From NCBI RefSeq assembly GCF_002813455.1, contig NZ_PHHE01000001.1, forward strand, positions 248,001-312,000: a stretch of DNA of 64,000 nt, written 5' to 3'. The notes beneath the pieces were generated by a model. That model made no database searches. It had not been told where the DNA came from and was given only the letters and a program-made list of their open reading frames with translations. A program made the position numbers and the translations under genes. Below are positions 55,778 to 64,000 of this stretch, in pieces. Each line of letters opens with the position of its first letter. Position 1 is the stretch's first letter. Source of the stretch: Pseudomonas baetica (GTDB taxonomy: Bacteria > Pseudomonadota > Gammaproteobacteria > Pseudomonadales > Pseudomonadaceae).

Positions 55778-57109
55778 TCAGCTGCCTTGAACAAACATCT
55801 CCCGACTCAACCCATGCCGCTGCATCTTTTCATTGAACGTGCGGCGTGGCAGTTGCAGTTCTTCAAGCACCGCTTTCACATCACCCTTGTGCCGGGTCAA
55901 TGCCGCACGCAAACACTGCGCCTCAAACGCTTCCTGTTGCGCCGCCAATGACTGGCCCGGATCAATCCCCGGCGCCGGCTCATCCAGCCCCAGCACTTGC
56001 CGTTCGGCGACGTTCGCCAGTTCGCGCACATTGCCCGGCCAGTCGTGGCTGAGCAGGTGGCTCAACTGCGCACCCGTCAACGGTGGGAAAGTGCGCCCCA
56101 GACGCTGAGCCGCACTCTGGGCAAAGTTTTCGAACAACAACGGAATGTCTTCGCGCCGGTCACGCAGCGGCGGCAAACGCAACTGCGCGACGTTCAGACG
56201 ATACGCCAGGTCTTCGCGAAAGCGTCCGGCCCGGGCCTCATCGAGCAGGTCGGGTTTGGTTGCCGCAACGATCCGTAGATCCACGCGAATACTCTGGTTC
56301 GACCCCAGCCGTTCAAGCTTCTGCTCTTGCAACACGCGCAGCAGTTTTACTTGCTGGGCCAGCGGCATGCTTTCGATTTCATCAAGAAACAACGTGCCGC
56401 CATCGGCGTATTCCAGCTTACCGATGCGTTTGCCGGAGGCGCCGGTAAACGCACCGCTCTCATGGCCGAACAGTTCGGCTTCGAACAGTTGCTCGGGGAT
56501 CGCGGCACAGTTCAACGCCACGAACGGCTTGTCCGCACGCGGGCCGAAATCGTGCAGGCAACGGGCAACCAGTTCCTTGCCGCTACCGGTTTCACCGCGA
56601 ATCAGCACGTTGACCGGCAACGCCGCCAGATCCAGTACCTGTCGGCGCAAGGTTTGCAAGCCACGGGACACACCGAGCAACGTCGCATCGAGTTTGGCGC
56701 GGTTGTCGGCCTGCTCGTGCAGGGCACGGTTTTCCAGAACAAGCCGACGTTTTTCCAAGGCCCGGCGCAAGCTGCCGAGCAGGGTTTCGGGACTGAACGG
56801 TTTCTCCAGAAAGTCGTAGGCGCCGTCGCGCATCGCTTCGACCGCCATCGGTACATCGCCGTGGCCGGTGAGCAGGATCACTGGCAGGTCGGCATCGCGG
56901 CGCTGCACCTCGGCCAGCAGCTCAAGACCACTGAGGCCGGGCATGCGCACGTCGCTGAGGATCACCCCGGGAAAATGCGCGGGCAGGGCAGCGAGGCATT
57001 CTTCGGCGCGGCTGAACAGCTGCACCTCGAACCCCGACAGGCTCAGCCACTGTTCGACCGCGCTGCGAATGCTGCTTTCGTCGTCGACTACCATCACTGA
57101 GTTGAGCAT
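55778..57109 (-). CDS. mifR: Sigma54-dependent response regulator, MifR/DctD-like
   Basis: NtrC-type activator of 443 residues. The receiver has VVDDESS and phospho-Asp53 (SDVRMPG). The AAA+ domain (about 145-370) has Walker A GETGSGKELVARC, the sigma54-contacting GAFTGA (ESGAFTGASG) and Walker B GGTLFLDEIE. A Fis-type helix-turn-helix forms the C-terminus (DVKAVLEELQLPRRTFNEKM). The ATG overlaps the kinase stop (TGATG). It likely binds the dyads at 55578-55625 to activate the permease. Confidence 0.93.
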   Translation of the reverse strand: MLNSVMVVDDESSIRSAVEQWLSLSGFEVQLFSRAEECLAALPAHFPGVILSDVRMPGLSGLELLAEVQRRDADLPVILLTGHGDVPMAVEAMRDGAYDFLEKPFSPETLLGSLRRALEKRRLVLENRALHEQADNRAKLDATLLGVSRGLQTLRRQVLDLAALPVNVLIRGETGSGKELVARCLHDFGPRADKPFVALNCAAIPEQLFEAELFGHESGAFTGASGKRIGKLEYADGGTLFLDEIESMPLAQQVKLLRVLQEQKLERLGSNQSIRVDLRIVAATKPDLLDEARAGRFREDLAYRLNVAQLRLPPLRDRREDIPLLFENFAQSAAQRLGRTFPPLTGAQLSHLLSHDWPGNVRELANVAERQVLGLDEPAPGIDPGQSLAAQQEAFEAQCLRAALTRHKGDVKAVLEELQLPRRTFNEKMQRHGLSREMFVQGS

Positions 57110-58869
57110 CAGAGGTGTGCCTCCAGATCGATCGGCAAGGTCAGGGCGAACACCGCGCCGCTCTCGCCATTCTCCACACTCAAGCGGCCGCCGGATTCAT
57201 GCACGATGGCGAAGGATACTGCCAGCCCCAGACCCAGGCCGTCACCCACAGGCTTGGTGGTGAAGAACGGGTCGAACACCTGGCCCAGATGTTCGTCGGC
57301 AATGCCACCGCCATTGTCGCTGACGCTCAGTCGCCACAGTTGCTCATCGGCTTCCAGGCGGATTTCCAGGCGCTTGCACGGTTTGCCCTGCATGGCGTCG
57401 AGGGCGTTGCGCAGCAGGTTGATCAGTACTTGTTCCAGGCGGATCGCATCCCCGCGCACCCACGCCGGGCGGGTCAGGTGCAGCACCAGACTGACCTGCT
57501 CGTCACGCAGGCGTGCGTCGAGCAATTGCAGGGATTGATCCACCACCGTTGCCAGATCCAGGCGTTCGCGCAAGCCGCCGGGGGTCTTGCGGGCGAAGGT
57601 TTTCAGGTGGCCGGTGAGGGCGGCCATGCGCGTGAGCATGTCGTCCACCGGTTTGAGTGCCTTGTACGCATCGTCGACGCGGCCATGCTCGAGCAACAGA
57701 CGCAGGGTTGCCAGTTGCATGCGCTGGGCGGTTAGCGGTTGATTGATTTCGTGAGCGAGCGCGGCGGACATCTGCCCCAGCGCGGCGAGTTTGGCCGACT
57801 GCACCAAGCTATCCTGGGCGGTGCGCAGATCGCGGGTGCGCGCCTCGACCAGTTGCTCCAGCTCTTGGCGATTGCGCTGGCGGATTTTCGACAGCCGCCA
57901 GCGCTGGTTGAGGAACAGCAGCAGAAATACCAGCGCCAGCCACACGCCAGCGGCGGCGAGGCCGGCGTTGCGCAGGTCTTCAAACGCCACTTGCGGACGC
58001 CTTAGCAGATGCAAGGTCCAGCCTTCGGCGGTCAGTGGCAGCGACTCCCACAAATAATCCGCCGTGCCTTGCGGGCCCTCGACCCGGCGCAAATCGCTGT
58101 TGTCGTCGAAGCGGCGCAGCGTCAGATGCGTCAGTTGCTGCAGCGTTTGTTTGTCGTATTGGCGAGTGGCTTTGATTTCAGCCAGGTCGTGAGTGTTCAG
58201 TGGCCGCAACGCGCGATAGCGCCAGCCAGGCTGGTTGGCGATGAAGATGATGCCGCGTGCATCGCTGACCAGCAGGGTGTCGCTGCCCTGGCTCCATTCG
58301 CGTTCAAGCTCGGGGAATTCCAGCTTGACCACCATCGCCCCGAGGAACTCGTCGTTGTCGCCGAGCACGGCGCTGGAGAGGAAGTACCCGGGTATGCCGC
58401 TGGTGACGCCGACGGCGTAAAAACGCCCGGTACCTTGGGTGCGGGTCTGGCTGAAATAGGGCCGAAAGCCATAGTTGTGGCCGACATAACTGCTCGGCAG
58501 ACGCCAGTTGCTTGCGGCCACGGCAAGGCCGGTGTGATCGAGCAGTTCAAGGGTCGAGGACTGCGCCGCGCCGTTGATCTTTTCCAGTTTCAGGTTCAGC
58601 GCCGCTTGTTCCTCGGCCTCCACCGGGCCTGCCAGTGCCGAGCGCAATTGCGGGTCCAGCGCCAATACGGCGGGGAGGGCGCGATAGCGGTCGATCAGGG
58701 TGTGCAGCGAGTTGGCATACAGCGCCAGTTGCTGGTTGGCGCGGGCCGCGTCCTCTTCCAGCGCCTGGCGTTCGGCATGGCGGATGGCCAAGGTTGCGGC
58801 GAGCGCGGCACCGGCGATGATCAGCAGGGTATACAACGACAGACGCAGAGTACGGGAAGTCGGCAGCAT
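57109..58869 (-). CDS. mifS: Sensor histidine kinase, MifS/DctB-like
   Basis: Membrane kinase of 586 residues. Two helices (about 8-28 and 300-322) enclose a large periplasmic double-cache region, as in DctB. A coiled coil leads to the H-box ALAHEINQPLTA; the N-box is NLLRNALDAMQ, G-boxes DNGGGIAD and GLGLGLAV. ATG 58869 (MLPTSRTLR) is preferred over the longer start at 58902. It probably senses dicarboxylates or alpha-ketoglutarate and phosphorylates the downstream regulator. Confidence 0.92.
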   Translation of the reverse strand: MLPTSRTLRLSLYTLLIIAGAALAATLAIRHAERQALEEDAARANQQLALYANSLHTLIDRYRALPAVLALDPQLRSALAGPVEAEEQAALNLKLEKINGAAQSSTLELLDHTGLAVAASNWRLPSSYVGHNYGFRPYFSQTRTQGTGRFYAVGVTSGIPGYFLSSAVLGDNDEFLGAMVVKLEFPELEREWSQGSDTLLVSDARGIIFIANQPGWRYRALRPLNTHDLAEIKATRQYDKQTLQQLTHLTLRRFDDNSDLRRVEGPQGTADYLWESLPLTAEGWTLHLLRRPQVAFEDLRNAGLAAAGVWLALVFLLLFLNQRWRLSKIRQRNRQELEQLVEARTRDLRTAQDSLVQSAKLAALGQMSAALAHEINQPLTAQRMQLATLRLLLEHGRVDDAYKALKPVDDMLTRMAALTGHLKTFARKTPGGLRERLDLATVVDQSLQLLDARLRDEQVSLVLHLTRPAWVRGDAIRLEQVLINLLRNALDAMQGKPCKRLEIRLEADEQLWRLSVSDNGGGIADEHLGQVFDPFFTTKPVGDGLGLGLAVSFAIVHESGGRLSVENGESGAVFALTLPIDLEAHL

Positions 58870-58953
58870 GCTGGGCGAACGGATGGCAGGTCGGGCGGGC
58901 ACGATAGCACGCGCCGCGGTGGCCCGGCGCGTTGATCAGTCCGGTCATGGATA

Positions 58954-61608
58954 TCACGCGAATGATTCCGCGCCAGGCTTGCGAAGATTGAATTTCGTCC
59001 GGGGTTTGGGCACCGGTCTTGGTCTCGGGTCTTCGGCAATGGTGGCGGCCAGCGCTTGCAGTCGACCGGTTACGCCGTCTGCTTCGCTGGGGTTGTCCAG
59101 TGTGGTCTGGACGGTGTTCTTTACCTGCATGATTGCTCGTATCGGTTTGGTTCCGTCCTCCACTAGCGCATAGAACTCAAGCTTCTGCTCATCGGTAAAA
59201 GCGTTCAGTTGTTTATCGAGTAATTCTTTGGCTTGGGACGGAAGTGCTTTTAAGGTTTCTGCAAGGTCTGTTAAACCGTTGGCGCCGGCAGCGCCTTTAT
59301 TAATCAGATCTTTTGCTACCTCCACGCCGTTTGAAACGGTATTCAAGCCATCCTTGATTTCCTGTGTACGCAGCGTGTGCGCAAGTTTCAAACCTTTCTT
59401 CAGAAAGTAATAGCGCAACAACGGGAAAGCGATCAGGCCGACGACCGCACCCACGCCAGCTCCAATGCCATTACCTATCCCCGGAACTGCTGTGCCAATG
59501 GTGCCTCCGGCCAAGAAACCTTTCACGGCGCCCTTGGCGGCCGAGCTCAAGCCATGCTTGGACATGAGGAACTTGCCGAGCGTCATGCTCTTGCGCAACT
59601 CTCCTATATCAGCATCGTCGGGGATCAGCCCATCGAATTCAGTGGCAAGATTGTGTACCTGATCTGTCAATGTTTTTGCTTTATCGATTGCGCCGACAGC
59701 TTTTTTTCCGATCCATTCGGCGCTATTCAATATTTCGGAAAAGACCTTCGAATTACCTGTCTGATCGACATGAATGATCGGATTGTTCCCTACAAACCCA
59801 TACAGATTCAGCCCGTCCACATCCCCCGCCGGGTCAGGGCTGATCCAGCGTTGCAACCACGGTGCGTAGTAGCGCGCGCCATAATAGTAAAGGCCGCTGA
59901 CATCCATCTCCTTGCCCGAATAGCGGATGAATTTGTAGCTGACCTCAGTCTCCGATTCGGCCCTCAGCCACGCGGTTGCGCCGAACGGGTAATAACCTTC
60001 CTGGCTGATGATTCGGGCGTTCTGATCCAGCTCCATCGTGCAAGACCCCAAGTGATCCTCGAGGCTGTAGCGCATTTGATTGTTGGGGATCTCGGCGGGT
60101 TGTCCTGTGACCCAATGCAGGCAGCGAGCGTTGCCGACGCTGATGACGTGCAGTTCTTCGCCAGTGTCTTTGCTGCGGATTTCCAGGCCCGGCAGATAAT
60201 GAACCTGGTGAAAATGTTCGGCGGTGGCGGTGAAGGTTTCGTGGCGTTTGAACACCCGCGCGCCCTGGCTGTAAAGGTAGTGTTCGGCGTCGTCGCGACC
60301 GCCACCGCGAGCGATCAGCGTTACCCGCATCAACTCGTCGCGGGCGTTCCATTGCAAGTCCTGGCCCGCCTGCAAGGCCTTGAGGTTGCCGTGAAGGTCG
60401 AACAGTTTGTCGAACTCCGGCGGGGGATCGCCCGGCTTGCAGCGCACGCCGCGGTTGCTGTTTGGGTCGATGGCCATCTCGAAGGTACGGTTGGCGCCGT
60501 CTCGTACATGGACGGTTCTGATCAGGTTGTCGCCCGGGTCGTAATCATAAGTCTCGGTATAGTTGAGGCGGTTTTTCTTGTCGCTCGGCGTTGGCAGCCC
60601 CGGGAAGCCCGGGGGCGTGGCGTCGTTGTAACCGCTGGCGCTGGTCAGCCGGTACAGCGAGTCATAGCCAAAATCGCGATGGCCATCAACGCGCTGGTTT
60701 GCAAAGTAAACCGCCGCAAAGGCGTGATCCTCGATACGGATGATATTGCCGACCGGGTCGTAAAAATACTTGAAGTTTTGCAACACCTCCCCGGTGTCTT
60801 TATGGCTGGACTGCGAATGCAATCGGCCATCGGCCGAGTCGTACGTCCAGCGGCTGCATACGCCATTGCCGTCCAGTTGTTCGGTGATCTGTTCGGCGGC
60901 GTTGTATTGCGTGTCGAGCAAAACATCTATCGATTCAGGCGCACCCTTGATCAGCAACTTCAGCTGTTTGAGATGCCCGGCCAGACCGTAGTGTGACGTT
61001 TGTCGATGGCCCCCGGCGTCAGTCTGCTCCAGCACCGCGCCGAGGGGGCTGAATACGCGCTGAGTGGTGACCGGCGGACCAACGTTGAACGTGCGGGTTT
61101 CTTTCAGCGGCTGGCCGGTGAGGGCAAAGCTTTCCATTTGAAGCTCGCCCACTGCGTCCTTCTGCTTGCACAATTTGCCGCGCAGGTTTTGCCCGGCGTC
61201 GGCGTTGGCATCGGCGTAGGTAAACGTCTCGACATTGACAGCCTTTTCCTCGATTGCCACCACGCGTAATAGCGTGTCGAAGGTCGTACGCCAATGGCTG
61301 CCGCGCTCGTCCCAGCGCTCCAGCGGCTGACCCGCGAGCCCAGGCAGGTTCAGGCGCCAGCCGGCGTCGACACTGTCGGACATCAGCGCTTCACCGCCCA
61401 GGCCGTAGACCGTCGTGAGGTTGGGGGTCGCCAGGCGGGGATCCCATTGCTTCACCAAGTGACCGGCAGCGTCATGGTGTTGACGGGTGATCAGCGCGGT
61501 GGCCGGAACTTCGGCGTGCGTGCGCAGATAGGCGATTTGGCGCACAGGCAAGTCACGGCTGTCGTGCACGCGGATCGACGGCGTGCGCCAATCAAGTGCG
61601 GCACTCAT
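58954..61608 (-). CDS. Tc toxin C component (TccC-like Rhs protein) with variable C-terminus
   Basis: The product is 884 residues. YD/Rhs repeats run through residues 1-540 (DSLYRLTSASGY, DLHGNLKALQAGQDLQWNARDEL split). The Rhs-associated core is YYYGARYYAPWLQRWISPDP-AGDVDGLNLYGFVGNNP, ending at QTGN619; its Asp residues form the autoproteolytic site of TcC proteins. Residues 620-884 are the hypervariable effector: a helical start, a Gly-rich membrane-like stretch (GGTIGTAVPGIGNGIGAG), further helices and a Pro/Arg-rich end (PRPRPVPKPRTKF). It resembles no toxin I recognise. The ATG overlaps the TcB stop by 4 bp. Confidence 0.92.
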   Translation of the reverse strand: MSAALDWRTPSIRVHDSRDLPVRQIAYLRTHAEVPATALITRQHHDAAGHLVKQWDPRLATPNLTTVYGLGGEALMSDSVDAGWRLNLPGLAGQPLERWDERGSHWRTTFDTLLRVVAIEEKAVNVETFTYADANADAGQNLRGKLCKQKDAVGELQMESFALTGQPLKETRTFNVGPPVTTQRVFSPLGAVLEQTDAGGHRQTSHYGLAGHLKQLKLLIKGAPESIDVLLDTQYNAAEQITEQLDGNGVCSRWTYDSADGRLHSQSSHKDTGEVLQNFKYFYDPVGNIIRIEDHAFAAVYFANQRVDGHRDFGYDSLYRLTSASGYNDATPPGFPGLPTPSDKKNRLNYTETYDYDPGDNLIRTVHVRDGANRTFEMAIDPNSNRGVRCKPGDPPPEFDKLFDLHGNLKALQAGQDLQWNARDELMRVTLIARGGGRDDAEHYLYSQGARVFKRHETFTATAEHFHQVHYLPGLEIRSKDTGEELHVISVGNARCLHWVTGQPAEIPNNQMRYSLEDHLGSCTMELDQNARIISQEGYYPFGATAWLRAESETEVSYKFIRYSGKEMDVSGLYYYGARYYAPWLQRWISPDPAGDVDGLNLYGFVGNNPIIHVDQTGNSKVFSEILNSAEWIGKKAVGAIDKAKTLTDQVHNLATEFDGLIPDDADIGELRKSMTLGKFLMSKHGLSSAAKGAVKGFLAGGTIGTAVPGIGNGIGAGVGAVVGLIAFPLLRYYFLKKGLKLAHTLRTQEIKDGLNTVSNGVEVAKDLINKGAAGANGLTDLAETLKALPSQAKELLDKQLNAFTDEQKLEFYALVEDGTKPIRAIMQVKNTVQTTLDNPSEADGVTGRLQALAATIAEDPRPRPVPKPRTKFNLRKPGAESFA

Positions 61609-64000
61609 GACCGAGATACCTTCGAAGCGGTCGGCTCGGCCGTATCGTTGAAATCTTCACTGGTGTGATACCAGGGATGGTATGCCTCGCGAGAAAAGTC
61701 ACCCTTGGCGTTGATCAGTTTTATTGGCCGGCCGAGCGGGTCATAGAACAGTTGATCAAAGTAGCCGAGTTTACGCAGCGACTCATCATTGACGTAGCCA
61801 TGGGTATTGGCCAAAAACGGCCGGAACTGGCGGACCGGCAAACCTTTATTGTTGTATTCGATGCGCTCGCTGATCCGCCAGCGCGGATTGGCGTGCACCT
61901 CGACATAGTGGCCGTCCTCGATGACCAGTGCGCCATCGACGACCTTGTACGCCATGCCCGGATCAACCAGCTGCTGGGTTTGCAGCGGGCGGCCGAAGCC
62001 GTCGACGCAGGCTTTGACGATTTGAATCTGCGCCGCGGTAACATCGCCAGGATAGCGGTCGGCACTGAGGGCCACGCTGTGCACCGGCTCGCGGTGGGCT
62101 GACTTGATGGCTTCGTGCAAAGCCTGTTCCGCCGCCGTCAACGTACTGAGTCGTGCAAGACGCAGTCGGGCACTGGCACGGATGTGGCCGCTGGGCAGCA
62201 GATAACCGGCGTCCACCCATTGTGCTGTCGCGGCAATGAGCCCCATCCAGCTGAACACATCCTTGCGCAGGGTACTGGCGGCTTGTTGCACGGCAGCCGC
62301 CGGATCGGCGATGGCGGCATCCGGACGAAGATCCTCCGGACGCCGATATTCGCTCAGCGGTTTGAAGCCGGCAGGGATGTTGTTCTCGGTACCGTGAAAA
62401 CTGGTCGCCAGCGGCTGGCCCGACGGCTCGTAAATCGCCTCTTCGATGTTGTCGTTGGGGTCGGTGATGCGCAGCGGTTGCAGGGCGTGATAATCGTAGG
62501 CGATCTGCGTGGTGCAGCCATCGGGTAACTCGACGCGGGTGATGGCGAGTTGGTAGGCGTCGTATTTGGCGATGGTGACGCCGTGGCTGGTGGTTTCCTG
62601 GTAGCCGAGCACCTTGAAGAAACCCTCAAGCCTGGCGTACTTGGCGTAGCCAAATCGCGACGAGTACAGTTCTGGCTCAGCATCAGGCGGGGCGGCGGGT
62701 TCAAACAGAAAGGGCATCGCGATAAAACCGATTTTCACCAGTTCGGCACGGATGTCGAAGGGCGGCGGCGCGACGCTGTAGGCCTGCAGCGCGGTCTTGT
62801 CCAGTTGCGCCATTTCCAGCCACGCTACCAGCGCTTCGAACCCGGCCACCCCCTCAGCCAGCGGTGTGCCGTCGGTATCGAGGTAACGCTGTATGGACTG
62901 GCTCGTCAGTACTCGCACGGCGTTCCAGTGCGGCGAATTCTGATGCGCCGTCAACTCCTCGTAGCAAACCTGCTGCGCCCCAAGTCCCGTCGGCAGCGTG
63001 CCCTTGGGCAGAACTAGCGCATTGCCACGCTGTTGGTAGGGCAAACCCAGGCGCCAGTGCTGAGGGTCCTTGTCCAGGTCGATGAACTTCGCCCGGGTTT
63101 CACTCAGATAAAACGATTGCTGCGCCGGGTCATGGGCATCGAGCCACCACTGTCGTTCGTCCGGGTCGCTGAAGGGCGGGGTGTCCTTGTCGGTCAACCG
63201 GCGAGCATAGCTCACCGTCAGGGCATGCGTGGTCAGGCCGTACAGGTTAAAGCGCAGGTTGACGTCATGCCGGCACAGCGGATCGTCCGTGAAACGGTCG
63301 TACTGATAACTGATCTTTTCCAGCACAAGCGGCAGCAAAACGGCTGCCGCGTACTGCCCCTGCGGACGGACTTCACGCACCAGATAACGCAGCTCCTCCA
63401 CGGCATACGGTGTGGGAGTGCCCGGCTTGTCCATGTCTGCTTCGGCGTAAGTTTCGATGCGGATCACCGAACCGACCAGCGCCCGCGCTATCTGGTATTC
63501 GCTTTCGGTGTCATGTGGCTCAATCAGCTCATCGAACTCGTCCTCGGGGTGATAACGGCTGAACAGCGTGGCCCTCAAGGGGGACGCGTGGGCGTCGGCA
63601 TTGAAATAATCCTCACGCGGTCGGTCCAGGGATCGCCCGGTATGAAACCAGGTACAGGCCCGTACCGGCGCGCTGAAGCCGACGTCTTCAGTGCCGGAGG
63701 CGCTCTCGCTGTCGGTTTGTTGCAAGTACCCGAAGCCGCGGAATTCGCGCTCCTTGCCGTCGTACACACCTTCGCGCCAGGTGAACAGCTGAGTCAGGCA
63801 ATTACCGGTGATCTCATCCAGTTGCTGTTGTTTTTTGACCACGGCCACCGGGAATGGCAAGCGGCAGACCGGCAGACGTTTGAGCTTGAGTATCCGCTGT
63901 TTTTCATCCAGCCATTCCTGCGCCGAACTGCGGTAGACCACACTCGTGCTGCAACCCATGTTGTTGTTACTGGCGGTCAGCAGATAGGGCTTGGCCGTGA
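61605..64000 (-). CDS. Tc toxin B component (TcdB/TcaC/SpvB-like), 5' end beyond the window
   Basis: At least 798 residues of a longer frame; the first internal Met is at 63959 but the frame is open to the window edge, with TAKPYLLTASNNNMG, a conserved part of the SpvB/TcdB middle. Visible features are LPFPVAVVKK, FRGFGYLQQTDSE, VLEKISYQYDRFTDDP, YDYHALQPLRITDPN and VDGFGRPLQTQQL. TcB and TcC together form the cocoon that holds and delivers the toxin domain through the TcA pore. The TcA gene is presumably upstream, outside the window. Confidence 0.94.
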   Translation of the reverse strand, partial: TAKPYLLTASNNNMGCSTSVVYRSSAQEWLDEKQRILKLKRLPVCRLPFPVAVVKKQQQLDEITGNCLTQLFTWREGVYDGKEREFRGFGYLQQTDSESASGTEDVGFSAPVRACTWFHTGRSLDRPREDYFNADAHASPLRATLFSRYHPEDEFDELIEPHDTESEYQIARALVGSVIRIETYAEADMDKPGTPTPYAVEELRYLVREVRPQGQYAAAVLLPLVLEKISYQYDRFTDDPLCRHDVNLRFNLYGLTTHALTVSYARRLTDKDTPPFSDPDERQWWLDAHDPAQQSFYLSETRAKFIDLDKDPQHWRLGLPYQQRGNALVLPKGTLPTGLGAQQVCYEELTAHQNSPHWNAVRVLTSQSIQRYLDTDGTPLAEGVAGFEALVAWLEMAQLDKTALQAYSVAPPPFDIRAELVKIGFIAMPFLFEPAAPPDAEPELYSSRFGYAKYARLEGFFKVLGYQETTSHGVTIAKYDAYQLAITRVELPDGCTTQIAYDYHALQPLRITDPNDNIEEAIYEPSGQPLATSFHGTENNIPAGFKPLSEYRRPEDLRPDAAIADPAAAVQQAASTLRKDVFSWMGLIAATAQWVDAGYLLPSGHIRASARLRLARLSTLTAAEQALHEAIKSAHREPVHSVALSADRYPGDVTAAQIQIVKACVDGFGRPLQTQQLVDPGMAYKVVDGALVIEDGHYVEVHANPRWRISERIEYNNKGLPVRQFRPFLANTHGYVNDESLRKLGYFDQLFYDPLGRPIKLINAKGDFSREAYHPWYHTSEDFNDTAEPTASKVSRS

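Noticed and set aside
59377..60996. 539-codon plus-strand frame opposite the TcC gene
   Set aside because: Antisense to the Rhs core; hydrophobic/Val-Ala-rich composition with no motif.

Overview
The window is chromosomal DNA of a gamma-proteobacterium, almost certainly a Pseudomonas of the P. fluorescens group. Three things point there. Runs of genes keep the order I remember from P. aeruginosa: metG-mrp; SDR-hugZ-fxsA-groESL-PAP2-colRS-methyltransferase-inaA-mexVW-DUF1513-imelysin-DHOR-imelysin-bifA-sodB-argO-argP. There are about a dozen copies of a fluorescens-type REP palindrome (core GTGGGAGCGAGCCTGCTCGCGAA and variants). Genes such as colRS, bifA and pobA closely match pseudomonad forms. 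No rRNA, tRNA or CRISPR was seen.

Layout. 1-1.7 kb: an edge-truncated membrane protein and an orphan LuxR-type response regulator. 1.7-6.6 kb (minus): a six-gene overlapping run rnfA-rnfB-rnfD-rnfG-rnfE-nth plus a 58-residue conserved ORF. The Rnf set is abnormal: rnfC is missing, RnfB has no N-terminal anchor but carries an RnfC-like repeat tail, RnfA has lost its cysteines, and rnfE is frameshifted. 6.7-15.6 kb: housekeeping genes (metG, mrp, SDR, hugZ, fxsA, sigma32-controlled groESL, PAP2 phosphatase). 15.8-19.6 kb: the ColRS metal/envelope-stress system with its methyltransferase-inaA operon. 19.7-23.9 kb: MexVW-type RND efflux. 24.1-29.4 kb: a probable Fur-controlled iron operon (two imelysins, a di-haem oxidase, DUF1513). 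29.6-36.2 kb: BifA phosphodiesterase, an IS4-family element inserted in the sodB terminator, sodB, and the argO/ACT/argP lysine-arginine export locus.

36.3-58.9 kb is accessory metabolism and regulation. It includes a pobA/AraC locus beside a DHA2 transporter, LysR genes divergent from a metallo-beta-lactamase-fold gene and from an AruI-like 2-ketoarginine decarboxylase/aldehyde dehydrogenase pair, small monooxygenase and flavin reductase genes, and a secreted 13-residue-repeat protein. A dicarboxylate/alpha-ketoglutarate permease follows; it has a sigma54 promoter and two upstream dyads and lies next to a MifSR/DctBD-type two-component system. 58.9-64 kb: a Tc insecticidal toxin pair (TcB running off the window, TcC with a 265-residue variable C-terminus).

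Most unusual: the remodelled Rnf complex, the IS inserted exactly in a terminator palindrome, the unrecognised TcC toxin tail, and a perfect 25-bp hairpin beside sodB.
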